Positions 52,620 to 60,774 of a stretch of 64,000 nucleotides of DNA are shown here, one piece after another. The stretch is from Actinoplanes sp. TFC3. Lineage in GTDB: Bacteria; Actinomycetota; Actinomycetes; Mycobacteriales; Micromonosporaceae. Numbering within the stretch: position 1 is the first letter of the stretch; each line of letters starts with the position of its first letter. The position numbers and the translations under genes were made by a program. The stretch covers positions 3,109,670 through 3,173,669 of the forward strand of contig NZ_LOJP01000001.1 in assembly GCF_001553785.1 (NCBI RefSeq). The letters are read 5' to 3'. Under the pieces are notes generated by a model, which was not told where the DNA came from, made no database searches, and saw only the letters and a program-made list of their open reading frames with translations.

Positions 52620-54275
52620 GTGTCATCGCCGCACAGGCCCCGCCGGTGGCCCCTGACCGCGTTCGCCGCCGTCGTGGTGTTCCTCGCGCTGGTCGTGCCC
52701 GAGCAGATCACCCGGCTGCCGGCCGGTACACCGGTGTGGCGGGCGTTGGTACGGGTGCCGCTGGAAGCCATCGCGGTGTTCACGCTGCTGCTTGTGCTGC
52801 CGCGCCGAGCCCGGGGCATCGTTGCGGGGGTGCTGGGTGCGGTCCTCGGGATGCTCACCGTGCTGAAGGTCATCGACGGGGGGTTCTTCGCCGCGCTGGC
52901 GCGATCCTTTGACCCGGTGCTGGACTGGCCGTTGTTCGCCGACGGCTACCGGTTCGTGCGTGACTCCTCGGGTGCGGCCGTAGCCGTGATCGCGGTGGTG
53001 GTGGCGGCCGGGGCTGCTGTGGGCGTACCGGTGGCCATGGTGTGGGCGATGCGGCGTCTGGCCGCGGCAGCCGACCGGCACCGCCTGGCCTCGCGCCGCT
53101 CGTTGCTGGCCGCCGCGCTGGCCTGGCTGCTGCTGGCGGTGTCCGGGACCTCGTTCGTGCCCGGGGTGTACGCGGCCTCCGACACCGCTGTGGCGTTGGC
53201 GCGCGACAGCATCGGCACGGTTCCGGCGGCCCTGCGTGACAAGCGGGAGTTCGCTGCGCAGACCGCCGACGACGCGTTCGCTGCGGTGCCAGGTGATCAG
53301 CTGCTGACCGGGCTGCGCGGCAAGGATGTGCTGCTCATGTTTGTCGAGAGCTACGGCCGTGACGCGCTGGACACCGCCCCGGTGCGCACTGCGCTGGCCG
53401 GCGGCACCAAGCAGCTCGCGGCGCACGGGTTCGCGGCGCGCAGCGGCTTCCTGCAGTCACCGACCGCGGGCGGGGGTAGCTGGCTGGCGCACTCCACGCT
53501 GCAGTCCGGGGTGTGGATCGACAACCAGCAGCGCTACCGCAGCCTCGTCTCCGGTGACCGTCTCACCCTGACCAGCGCGTTCGCGAAAGCCGGCGCCTGG
53601 CGCACGGTCGGGGTCGAACCCGGCGTCACCTACGCCTGGCCGGAAGGAACCTTCTACGGGTACGACCACGTGTACGACTCGCACACCCTGAGCTACCACG
53701 GACCGGCGTTCAGCTGGTCCACCATGCCCGACCAGTTCACGTTGAAGTCCTTCACCGACCAGGAATACCACCGGCCCGGCCGCGCACCGCTGATGGCCGA
53801 GATCACGTTCGTGTCCAGTCACACCCCGTGGTCGCCGTTGCCCACGCTGATCGGCTGGGACCAGGTCGGCGACGGCAGCGTCTACACCCAGCAGCACGCG
53901 TACGCCACCCCCACCTCCCAGGTCTGGCCGGACACCGTCAAGATCCGTTCCGCGTACGCCCAGTCGATCACCTACTCGCTGGACAGCCTGATCTCCTGGG
54001 TCAGCACCTACGGCGACGACAACCTCGTGCTGGTCTTCCTCGGCGACCACCAGCCCGCCCCGGTGGTCGTGGGGGACCACGCCACCCACGACGTGCCGAT
54101 CACCGTCCTGGCCCACGACCGGCGGGTCCTCGGCCGGATGGCCGGCTGGGGCTGGAGCGAGGGTCTGCAACCAGCCCCGAACGCCCCGGTGTGGCCGATG
54201 AACGCCTTCCGCGACCGCTTCCTCACCGCGTTCGGCCCGGCCTCGGTCTCCCGCCCGCTGTCCCCGCCGCGCTGA
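52620..54275 (+). CDS. Membrane sulfatase/phosphoglycerol-transferase-like protein (LTA-synthase superfamily)
   Basis: About 551 aa. Five hydrophobic segments (residues ~8-215) are followed by an extracytoplasmic alkaline-phosphatase-like domain. Metal-site features: 'DVLLMFVESYGRDAL' (Glu ligand), 'TAGGGSWLAHSTLQSG' where the Thr/Ser nucleophile is expected, and 'VLVFLGDHQPAPVV' (Asp-His ligands). The superfamily includes lipoteichoic-acid synthases and membrane sulfatases; a cell-envelope polymer role is likely. The GTG at 52620 follows AAGGA. Confidence 0.82.
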   Translation: MSSPHRPRRWPLTAFAAVVVFLALVVPEQITRLPAGTPVWRALVRVPLEAIAVFTLLLVLPRRARGIVAGVLGAVLGMLTVLKVIDGGFFAALARSFDPVLDWPLFADGYRFVRDSSGAAVAVIAVVVAAGAAVGVPVAMVWAMRRLAAAADRHRLASRRSLLAAALAWLLLAVSGTSFVPGVYAASDTAVALARDSIGTVPAALRDKREFAAQTADDAFAAVPGDQLLTGLRGKDVLLMFVESYGRDALDTAPVRTALAGGTKQLAAHGFAARSGFLQSPTAGGGSWLAHSTLQSGVWIDNQQRYRSLVSGDRLTLTSAFAKAGAWRTVGVEPGVTYAWPEGTFYGYDHVYDSHTLSYHGPAFSWSTMPDQFTLKSFTDQEYHRPGRAPLMAEITFVSSHTPWSPLPTLIGWDQVGDGSVYTQQHAYATPTSQVWPDTVKIRSAYAQSITYSLDSLISWVSTYGDDNLVLVFLGDHQPAPVVVGDHATHDVPITVLAHDRRVLGRMAGWGWSEGLQPAPNAPVWPMNAFRDRFLTAFGPASVSRPLSPPR

Positions 54276-54318
54276 AAATCGCTGTCGCGGCGCGGCGGTG
54301 ATCGTTACGGTTCGCGAC

Positions 54319-54666
54319 ATGAGTTCACGCACCATCCGTGTCACCGTCCGCGGCGCTTTCGACGCCCTGAGCCCCGCCCACCGCGAGGCGCTGCTGGCCG
54401 ACGCCGCCGCGCACGACGTGTCGTTCGCCGCGTTCACCGAGCAGGGTTCGATGACCTACGACATCGCCGCGCGCCCGTTCTTCACCTTCCGCTACCAGGG
54501 CACGGTGGATGACGAGAAGGACATCCCGCGGGTGGTCGCCGAAGCCGAGGGCGCCGCCGCGCAATGGCTCGACGCGCGGGGGCTGGGCTACAAGAACGTG
54601 ACCTCGCAGGCCACCGACATGTCGCAGGTGCCGTTAGGGGCCCGCGGTAAACGCCGGCAGTCGTAG
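54319..54666 (+). CDS. DUF6204 protein
   Basis: 115 aa actinobacterial protein with 'RVTVRGAFDALSPAHREALL', 'FRYQGTVDDEKDIP' and 'RGLGYKNVTSQATDM'. Function unknown. ATG at 54319. Its 3' end overlaps a convergent AKR gene by 33 bp. Confidence 0.75.
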   Translation: MSSRTIRVTVRGAFDALSPAHREALLADAAAHDVSFAAFTEQGSMTYDIAARPFFTFRYQGTVDDEKDIPRVVAEAEGAAAQWLDARGLGYKNVTSQATDMSQVPLGARGKRRQS

Positions 54667-55461
54667 CGCCCCGGCGGCGATGTTCTCCTCCAGGTGGGCG
54701 AGGCTGCCGGTGCCCGGGATCGCGAGGACGTGCGGGCCCTGATGCAGCGTCCACGCAATCCGGAACTGCTGCTCGCTCACCCCCTCGGGGATCGTGATGC
54801 CGGCGCCTGCTGTGTAGCCTTTCTCGCGCCCCGTGCCGGCCACGGAGAAGAACGGCACGAAGGCAATGCCGCGCCGCTCGCACTCGTGCAGCAGCTCGGT
54901 GTCCGAGGGCAGGCGCAGGTCGACGCCGTACGCGTTCTGCACGCACACCACCGGCGCGATCGCCTGCGCCTGGTCCAGGTGGTGACGGTGCACATTGGAG
55001 ATCCCCAAATGCCGGATCAGCCCCTCACGCTGCAACCCGGCCAGCTCCTCGAACTGCACCTCCAGCGATGCAGCGGCGCGGTCGTACAGCCGCAGGTTCA
55101 CCACGTCCAGGGCGTCGACCCCCAGCAGCCGCAAATTCGTCTCGACGCGCTCGCGCAGCGGACTGCTCGACACCACCTTGGTCGCAATCACGAGATCATC
55201 CGGGTACGGACTCAGCGCCGCCCGGATCAACTCGGCCGCATACCGCTTCGGGCCGCTGCCGACTCCCAGGGTGCCGCCCGGCGAGACGTAGAACGCCGCG
55301 GTGTCCAGATGGTTGACGCCCAGCTCCACCGCCCGGTGCAACACCCGGATCGCCAGATCCCGGTCCGGGTTCGCGGTCAGCCGCATGGTGCCGAAGCCCA
55401 TGCGGCGCACGCTGCGCCCGGCCAGCGCCGCCGTGCCGGAGTCCTCAGCGGTGACAGGCAT
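54634..55461 (-). CDS. Aldo/keto reductase
   Basis: 275 aa. AKR barrel with 'RMGFGTMRLTANPDRDLAIR', 'GVNHLDTAAFYVSPGG' (catalytic Asp and Tyr), 'DDLVIATKVV' (Lys) and 'IRHLGISNVHRHHLDQAQ'. The usual active-site His after strand 4 is replaced: 'ALDVVNLRLYDRAA' in place of an xxH. It ends 'HVLAIPGTGSLAHLEENI'. The missing His may alter activity. Followed upstream by a UPF0303 gene 30 bp away on the same strand. Confidence 0.87.
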   Translation of the reverse strand: MPVTAEDSGTAALAGRSVRRMGFGTMRLTANPDRDLAIRVLHRAVELGVNHLDTAAFYVSPGGTLGVGSGPKRYAAELIRAALSPYPDDLVIATKVVSSSPLRERVETNLRLLGVDALDVVNLRLYDRAAASLEVQFEELAGLQREGLIRHLGISNVHRHHLDQAQAIAPVVCVQNAYGVDLRLPSDTELLHECERRGIAFVPFFSVAGTGREKGYTAGAGITIPEGVSEQQFRIAWTLHQGPHVLAIPGTGSLAHLEENIAAGALRLPAFTAGP

Positions 55462-55491
55462 GCAGATGTCCCTCCACGGGGTAGGCAGCGA

Positions 55492-55962
55492 TCACTCGCT
55501 GAGGAAGCTCTCGATCGCCTCGACCACCAGCGCGTGATCGTCGGCCTGCGGCAACCCCGACACCGTCACCACCCCGATCACCCCGGCCCCTTCCACGCGT
55601 ACGGGAAAAGCGCCGCCGTGGGTAGCGTAGTCGGCCGGGTCCACCCCGTACTTGGCGTCCAGCGCGTCGCCCTTGGCCGCCAGCCGCCGTCCCACCAGGT
55701 ACGACGACGCGGCGAAGCGTTCCACCACGCGCACCTTGCGCGCGATCCAGTGGTCGTTGTCGGCCGTGCTGCCCGGCAACGCCGCGTGGAACAGCTGCTG
55801 CGGGCCGCGGCGGATGTCCACGGCCACCGGCAGGTCCCGGGCGGTGGCCAGGTCCACCAGCAGACTGCCCAGGTGCCACGCGTCGGCGTGCTCGAAGCGG
55901 GGGAACACCAGTCGCTGTTCCTGTGCCTCGAGCCGGGTGATCAGATCCTCGGAGTCACTCAT
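55492..55962 (-). CDS. UPF0303 / heme-degrading-domain (HbpS/GlcG-like) protein
   Basis: 156 aa. 'QEQRLVFPRFEHADAWHLG', 'RKVRVVERFAASSYLVG', 'YATHGGAFPVRVEGAGVIG' and 'VVTVSGLPQADDHALVVE' match the UPF0303/GlcG-HbpS fold. Some members bind or degrade heme; others act as small chaperone-like or sensory proteins. ATG at 55962. Possibly co-transcribed with the downstream AKR. Confidence 0.85.
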   Translation of the reverse strand: MSDSEDLITRLEAQEQRLVFPRFEHADAWHLGSLLVDLATARDLPVAVDIRRGPQQLFHAALPGSTADNDHWIARKVRVVERFAASSYLVGRRLAAKGDALDAKYGVDPADYATHGGAFPVRVEGAGVIGVVTVSGLPQADDHALVVEAIESFLSE

Positions 55963-55983
55963 GTGATCATTGTGGCGCGTGGG

Positions 55984-56070
55984 TCACATCCCGCGGCGCC
56001 GCCGCAGCCAGACTCCCACCATGCCGAGCAGCGTCAGCACCGACAGCAGACAGCACACCGCCTTGACCAT
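55984..56070 (-). CDS. Possible 28-residue membrane peptide
   Basis: A short frame encodes one hydrophobic helix (AVCCLLSVLTLLGMVGVWL) ending in a basic RRRR tail, a layout typical of real single-span micro-proteins. There is no strong ribosome-binding site. It lies between the UPF0303 gene and a divergent gene, 21 bp before the former, so it could be the first gene of that unit. Confidence 0.4.
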   Translation of the reverse strand: MVKAVCCLLSVLTLLGMVGVWLRRRRGM

Positions 56071-56093
56071 GGGGCCACGATAAGGTCATCAGC

Positions 56094-56867
56094 GTGCGCC
56101 TGGCCACTTTCAATCTGCTGCACGGCAGATCGCTGTCCGACAACGCCGTGCACGCCGAACGCGTCGCCGAGGCGGTCGCCGACCTGGATGCCGATGTGCT
56201 CGGCCTGCAGGAGGTCGACCGGGCCCAGCCGCGCAGCGGCCTGCTCGACCTGACCGCGATCGCCGCCGAGGCCCTGGGCGCGCCCGCGCACCGTTTCGCC
56301 GCGGCGGTGGTCGGCACGCCGGGGGAGACCTGGCAGCCGTGGAAGTCCGAGGCCGACAACGCCAACCCGCTGTACGGCATTGCCCTGGTCAGCCGGTGGC
56401 CGGTGCTGCGCTGGCAGATCACCCAGCTACCGGGTGTGCCGGTGCGCTCGCCGGTGTGGGTGCCCGAGGGCAAGGTCCTGATGCTCAAGGACGAGCCGCG
56501 CATCATGATCGCCGCGGTGGTGGACGCCCCGAACGGGCCGATGACCGTGGCGAACACGCACCTGTCGTTCGTACCGGGGTGGAACCTGCGCCAGCTACGG
56601 CACGCGGTACGAGCCCTGCGCACGCTGCCGGCGCCGCGGATCCTGATGGGGGATCTGAACATGCCGGCCGGTCCGGTGCGCGCGTTCACCGGGTGGCGCA
56701 ATCTTGCCCGGCGGGCGACCTACCCCAGTCCCGCCCCGAAGGCGCAGCTCGATCACATCCTGCTCGACCCGCGGGGCGCCGGGTCGCTGGGGCGGGTGGC
56801 GCAGGTGCGCACTCCGGCCGTACCCGTATCCGATCATCGTCCGTTGGTTGTGCACCTCAGCTCGTAA
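56094..56867 (+). CDS. Endonuclease/exonuclease/phosphatase-family protein
   Basis: 257 aa. EEP fold: 'LATFNLLHGRSL' (Asn), 'VLGLQEVDRAQPRSG' (metal Glu), 'VANTHLSFVPGWNLRQ' (His), 'ILMGDLNMPAG' (Asp-Asn), 'QLDHILLDP' and 'VSDHRPLVVHL' (Asp-His). All catalytic positions are kept. The family cleaves phosphodiesters in DNA, phospholipids or signalling molecules; the substrate is not evident. GTG start at 56094. No signal peptide. Confidence 0.88.
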   Translation: MRLATFNLLHGRSLSDNAVHAERVAEAVADLDADVLGLQEVDRAQPRSGLLDLTAIAAEALGAPAHRFAAAVVGTPGETWQPWKSEADNANPLYGIALVSRWPVLRWQITQLPGVPVRSPVWVPEGKVLMLKDEPRIMIAAVVDAPNGPMTVANTHLSFVPGWNLRQLRHAVRALRTLPAPRILMGDLNMPAGPVRAFTGWRNLARRATYPSPAPKAQLDHILLDPRGAGSLGRVAQVRTPAVPVSDHRPLVVHLSS

Positions 56868-57337
56868 AGAATTTCGAGCCCGTCCTCGTCGTCCCACTGC
56901 TGTCCGGCCTGCTCGAAGCCGAACCCCGCGATGGTCGCCAGCGACGCAGCGTTGGCGGGGGAGATGCTGGCCCGCACAAGGCGCACCCGCGGGTCACCCT
57001 CAGCGCGCGCGATCAGCTCGGCGAGCATCGCCTTGGCATGACCCCTGCGCCGGTACGCCGGATCGACGCTGTAGCCCACCTCCACCCGCCCGTCGGCATC
57101 GGGTGCGCCGTGAAACCCGCCGTGCCCGACCACCTGGCCGTCGACCACCGCCGCGCGCGCCACCCACTCACCATCGGCCGGCTGCGCCCGCACCTGGGCC
57201 ACGCGAATCTCCCACAGCCACCTCTCGCTCATCAGCCACTGCGACAGCGGGTGTCCCGCCAGCTCGCCGGCGTGCTCCAGCCTGCCGTCGATCAGCGCCT
57301 GCATCGCCGGAGCGCCCAGCGCCACAAAGGTCATCAC
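56834..57337 (-). CDS. GNAT-family N-acetyltransferase
   Basis: 167 aa. 'VVGHGGFHGAPDADGRVEVG', acetyl-CoA loop 'YRRRGHAKAMLAELI' and 'ASISPANAASLATIAGFGF' are classic GNAT features of the RimJ/RimL-like type. Start M-M at 57337/57334. It overlaps the convergent EEP gene by 34 bp and is divergent from ohrR. Confidence 0.9.
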   Translation of the reverse strand: MMTFVALGAPAMQALIDGRLEHAGELAGHPLSQWLMSERWLWEIRVAQVRAQPADGEWVARAAVVDGQVVGHGGFHGAPDADGRVEVGYSVDPAYRRRGHAKAMLAELIARAEGDPRVRLVRASISPANAASLATIAGFGFEQAGQQWDDEDGLEILYELRCTTNGR

Positions 57338-57369
57338 GCCAAGATCCTAGCTGTGGCCATCACCACTTC

Positions 57370-57383
57370 AGTTGTGCACAACT
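57370..57383. promoter_or_regulatory. Probable OhrR operator over the ohrR promoter
   Basis: AGTTGTGCACAACT is a perfect 14-bp palindrome 25 bp before the ohrR start. TTGTGC inside it could be a -35 box with TACTGT (57395-57400) as -10, 17 nt apart, so a bound repressor would block transcription. Confidence 0.65.
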
Positions 57384-57407
57384 AGATTGCGGGCTACTGT
57401 TATCGGC

Positions 57408-57851
57408 ATGCAGGAACCCACCGGACTCGAACAGCTGATCTGCTTCGAGCTCTACGCCGCCTCCCGCGCCATGACCGGGCTCTACCGCCCCGCGCTGGAG
57501 GCAGCCGGGATCACCTACCCCCAGTACGTCGCCCTGCGCGTCATCTGGCAACGCACCCGCATCAGCGTGCGCGAACTCGGCACCATCCTGCAGCTCGACA
57601 GCGGCACCCTCTCACCGCTGCTCAAACGCCTCGAAACCCAAGGACTGATCACCCGCCGGCGCGGAACCGACGACGAACGTGTCGTCTGGATCACCGCCAC
57701 CCCCCAGGGTTCCGCCCTGCAAGCCCAGGTAGCAGACCTCCCGCAACGCCTGGCCTGCGCCCTCGACCTCACCGCCGAGGACGTCACCACCCTGCACACC
57801 CTGCTGACCCGCGTCCGCAGCGCCGCAGCCACCAAGTCCACCACCCTCTAG
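57408..57851 (+). CDS. ohrR: MarR-family organic-hydroperoxide sensor
   Basis: 147 aa. The N-terminal 'LEQLICFELYAASRAMTGLY' carries the peroxide-sensing cysteine (C12) in the typical OhrR context, followed by the winged helix 'ISVRELGTILQLDSGTLSPL', 'LLKRLETQGLITRRRGTDDE'. Oxidation of the Cys by organic hydroperoxides releases the repressor from DNA. No ribosome-binding site precedes the ATG at 57408 and the predicted -10 ends 7 nt before it, so the mRNA may be leaderless. ohr follows 14 bp downstream. Confidence 0.92.
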   Translation: MQEPTGLEQLICFELYAASRAMTGLYRPALEAAGITYPQYVALRVIWQRTRISVRELGTILQLDSGTLSPLLKRLETQGLITRRRGTDDERVVWITATPQGSALQAQVADLPQRLACALDLTAEDVTTLHTLLTRVRSAAATKSTTL

Positions 57852-57865
57852 AAGGAGAACACCCC

Positions 57866-58285
57866 ATGCCGGCTCTCTACACCGCCTCCGCCACCGCCAC
57901 CGGCGACGGCCGCCAAGGCCACACCCGCTCCAGCGACGGCGTGCTCGACCTCGACCTCAGCGTGCCCAAGGAAATGGGCGGCCCCGGCGGCGCCCACACC
58001 AACCCCGAACAGCTCTTCGCCGCCGGCTACGCCGCCTGCTTCCACGGCGCCCTCAAGGTCGTCGCCGGCAAGAAGAAGATCACCCTCACCGACACCGCCA
58101 TCACCGTCGACGTCGGCATCGGCCCCAACGGCCAGGGCGGCTTCCAGCTCGAGGTCAGCATCGAAGCCGAACTGCCCAGCGTCGACGAGGAAACCGCCAA
58201 ACAGCTACTCGAAGAAGCCCACCAGGTCTGCCCCTACAGCAACGCCACCCGCGGCAACATCGACGTCAAGCTTTCCCTGGCCTGA
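57866..58285 (+). CDS. ohr: Organic hydroperoxide resistance protein (thiol peroxidase)
   Basis: 139 aa Ohr/OsmC protein. Both catalytic cysteines are present: C58 in 'FAAGYAACFHGAL' and C122 in 'AHQVCPYSNATRGN'. It reduces organic hydroperoxides with a lipoyl-type or other dithiol donor. Preceded by GAAGGAGA. It lies in an operon with ohrR and an alpha/beta hydrolase gene 13 bp downstream. Confidence 0.96.
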   Translation: MPALYTASATATGDGRQGHTRSSDGVLDLDLSVPKEMGGPGGAHTNPEQLFAAGYAACFHGALKVVAGKKKITLTDTAITVDVGIGPNGQGGFQLEVSIEAELPSVDEETAKQLLEEAHQVCPYSNATRGNIDVKLSLA

Positions 58286-58298
58286 GAAAGGGACCCCC

Positions 58299-59120
58299 AT
58301 GCCATACGTAAGCGTCAACAACGACGTCGAGCTCTACTACGAGGACTTCGGCACCGGCGACCCCGTCGTGCTCATCCACGGCTGGCCGCTGTCCGGGCGT
58401 AGCTGGGAGAACCAGGTACCCGCCCTCATCGCCGACGGCAAACGCGTCATCACGTACGACCGCCGCGGCTTCGGCAAAAGCAGCCAACCCTGGGACGGCT
58501 ACACCTACGACACCTTCGCCGCCGACCTCGACGCCCTGCTCAACCACCTCAACCTGAGCAACGTCACCCTCGTCGGGTTCTCCATGGGCGGGGGAGAGGT
58601 AGCCCGCTACCTCGGCACCTACGGCAGCGAGCGAATCAGCAAAGCCGTCTTTGCCGCAGCCGTCCCGCCCTACCTCTACAAGAGCGACGACAACCCCGGC
58701 GGTGCCCTCGACGACGCCACCATCAAGCAGTTCCAGGACGGCATCACCGCCGACCGCATCGCCTTCGTCGACGGCTTCGCCGAGAACTTCTTCAAAGCCG
58801 GCCGCAAAACCAAGGTCAGCGACGCCCAGGTCCGCTACGCCCAGGAACTCGCCCACCTCGCCAGCCCCAAGGCCACCCTCGACTGCGTCGCCGCCTTCGG
58901 CCTCACCGACTTCCGCGCCGACCTGGCCACAATCACCATCCCCACCCTGGTCATCCACGGCGACAGCGACGCCATCGTGCCCGCCGAGAACAGCGGCAAA
59001 CGCACCGCCGACACCATCCCCGGCGCCCAGCTGCACATCATCAAGGACGGCCCGCACGGCATCAACGCCTCGCACCCCGTCGAATTCAACGAAGCCCTGC
59101 TCGCCTTCCTCAACAGCTGA
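58299..59120 (+). CDS. Alpha/beta hydrolase, non-heme chloroperoxidase-like
   Basis: 273 aa. 'VVLIHGWPLSGRSWENQV', 'ITYDRRGFGKSSQPWDGY', nucleophile S95 in 'GFSMGGGEVARYLG', catalytic Asp in 'VIHGDSDAIVP' and His in 'DGPHGINASHP'. This subfamily of cofactor-free haloperoxidases/perhydrolases can form or use peracids. Its place after ohr suggests a link to peroxide metabolism (inference). A perfect terminator hairpin follows. Confidence 0.92.
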   Translation: MPYVSVNNDVELYYEDFGTGDPVVLIHGWPLSGRSWENQVPALIADGKRVITYDRRGFGKSSQPWDGYTYDTFAADLDALLNHLNLSNVTLVGFSMGGGEVARYLGTYGSERISKAVFAAAVPPYLYKSDDNPGGALDDATIKQFQDGITADRIAFVDGFAENFFKAGRKTKVSDAQVRYAQELAHLASPKATLDCVAAFGLTDFRADLATITIPTLVIHGDSDAIVPAENSGKRTADTIPGAQLHIIKDGPHGINASHPVEFNEALLAFLNS

Positions 59121-59139
59121 CCCGCGCTCGCCCACAACA

Positions 59140-59173
59140 GGGGGCGGTCTTCCTACCCGGGGAGACCGCCCCC
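59140..59173. terminator. Bidirectional terminator between ohr operon and recombinase gene
   Basis: Perfect 11-bp stem (59140-59150 with 59163-59173), 12-nt loop. It sits between the stop codons of convergent genes, 2 bp from the recombinase stop. Confidence 0.85.
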
Positions 59174-59175
59174 TC

Positions 59176-60144
59176 TCACAACTCCCTGAGCACCCGATTC
59201 GTCCGGTTCGCCTGCACCGCCGCCCGCTGCTGCGCCGCCGTCACCTCGATATAACCCTGCGACGTCGTCAACGACGCATGCCCCAGCAACCGCATGATCT
59301 CCGAAGCATTCGCCCCATCCTCAGCCAGCCGCGTGGCAAAGGTATGCCGCAACGCATGCAACTGCGCCCCCCGCGGCACCCGATCACTGACCCCCGCCCG
59401 CCGATAACACGACTGCACCAAATACTGCAGACCCCCACGCTGCAACGGCCGCCCCCGCCGATCAACAAACAACGGATCATCCGGCCGTACGCGCCCGAAC
59501 CGCACCCGCCGGCTGTCCACATACCGCGCCACCACAGCATCCAGCTCCGGCTCAATCGGCACCGACCGCGGCCGCCCACCCTTACCGGCAACCTCCACCC
59601 GCCGCTCACCAGCGCGCCCCAGCAGAGAACCGGTGCGCAACGACAACAACTCCGACAGCCGCAGCCCCGCACACAACGCCAGAGCCAGCACAGCAACATC
59701 GCGCTCCGGCCACGGATCCCGCTGCCGCTCATCGGTCTTGCTGACCGCCTGCAACAACTGCTCCGGGGTGTCCTCACCACGCAACGGCTTGGGGGAGGGC
59801 GTCATGAACTTCGGCTTACCGACCGCGGACATCGGATTGCCCGCCACCATGCCCTCCACCACCAGAAACCCGAAGAACGAATTCCAGCTCGACCAGGCCC
59901 GGTAGACCGAGGAGGGCGCCCGGCCGCCGGCGAACTCGGCGAAAGCCGCTCGCAGGGAACGGGGGGAGAGGTCACTCAAAGTGACGGTTTGCCCGTCACG
60001 GATCAGCGAGAGCACGGCGGTCAGGTCACGGCGGTAGGCGAGCAAAGTGTGCGGAGAAGGCTTGCGTACGGCCTGAGCGGCGAGAAACTCCTCGATGAGC
60101 TCGGTAACGGGAGTATCAGCCGTGTCGAGCGATCCGTCATGCAT
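59176..60144 (-). CDS. Tyrosine recombinase, Xer-like
   Basis: 322 aa, near the size of XerC/XerD. The SAM-like N-terminal core-binding domain (SPHTLLAYRRDLTAVLSLI) is followed by the catalytic domain with R162 (AGLRLSELL), K188, H263-x-x-R266 (HALRHTFATRLAEDG), H289 (LLGHASLTTSQGY) and Y298. All catalytic residues are intact. The start is set at ATG 60144; an upstream ATG at 60207 would add 21 residues. A dif-like site lies 415 bp upstream of the start, so the gene may be one of the chromosomal Xer recombinases or an element-borne homologue using dif. Confidence 0.9.
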   Translation of the reverse strand: MHDGSLDTADTPVTELIEEFLAAQAVRKPSPHTLLAYRRDLTAVLSLIRDGQTVTLSDLSPRSLRAAFAEFAGGRAPSSVYRAWSSWNSFFGFLVVEGMVAGNPMSAVGKPKFMTPSPKPLRGEDTPEQLLQAVSKTDERQRDPWPERDVAVLALALCAGLRLSELLSLRTGSLLGRAGERRVEVAGKGGRPRSVPIEPELDAVVARYVDSRRVRFGRVRPDDPLFVDRRGRPLQRGGLQYLVQSCYRRAGVSDRVPRGAQLHALRHTFATRLAEDGANASEIMRLLGHASLTTSQGYIEVTAAQQRAAVQANRTNRVLREL

Positions 60145-60774
60145 AAGGAATATTATGCAGCATTTATCCGGTTTCAAGAAGGTGCCGGGAGGGCGGATGT
60201 TGATCATGACTGGGTGGTGATTGCGGTTCGCTTGGTGGTGCTCGGTGCATGGATCGGCGGCCGCGCTGCACGGCGTTGCTGCGCTGTTGGGGTGCCGCGG
60301 CGTCTACGACTTCGGCTTATGGCCTTCCTGGCTCGTCGCGCTGGACCTAGGCGCTGCGGGGCCATATCGGTGTTGGAGGCGCGGCCCGCCGTCCTGCGTC
60401 ACACCTGCGAAGTATCGGGCCGCTGGTCCGCGGTTTGCGCACGTCGAACCGTCTGCCGTCCGGCCTTTGTCCCGCAGGAGTTCTCTCAGCGCGGTTCTCC
60501 TGAGATTTCGCCCTGCTGCCTTCCATGGCACCGCGCTTCCGGGCCCCTTCCAGCGTTCAGGTTGACATAATGTCAATTATCGACCAAATATCAGGGAGCC
60601 GTTTCTCCGGTGATTCCCGTGCCGGTATCCGTGGCGGTGATGAAGACCGACACCTCGTCCCTGCCAGAGGTTCGTCACGGAGTTGGCCCACCGGTCCACC
60701 CAGCCCCGGCTCCGGCCCTTGAAGCGATCCATGCCGCCTATCCCCCCGCAGCACCGAGTCCACCGCCACGTCCC
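60145..60774. other. Intergenic region containing the dif-like site
   Basis: 630 bp with no convincing gene; open frames here lack family features. It contains two AT-rich patches: one just upstream of the recombinase gene (60140-60180) and one around the dif-like site (60560-60600). Confidence 0.6.
60560..60587 (-). other. dif: dif-like Xer recombination site
   Basis: Read on the minus strand: 11-nt arm TTGGTCGATAA, 6-nt centre TTGACA, 11-nt arm TTATGTCAACC. The second arm matches the XerD-arm consensus (TTATGTnAA..) and the first has the ..CGATAA / ..GCATAA end of XerC arms. The 28-nt layout equals that of E. coli dif, and the central CGATAAT-nn-ACATTATGTCAA stretch fits the actinobacterial dif pattern as I recall it. 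Within it, 60562-60576 is a perfect palindrome (TTGACAT-A-ATGTCAA). Confidence 0.75.

Noticed and set aside
60221..60565. Possible genes in the region between the recombinase and the monooxygenase
   Set aside because: Open frames on both strands lack ribosome-binding sites and domains; codon pattern looks random.
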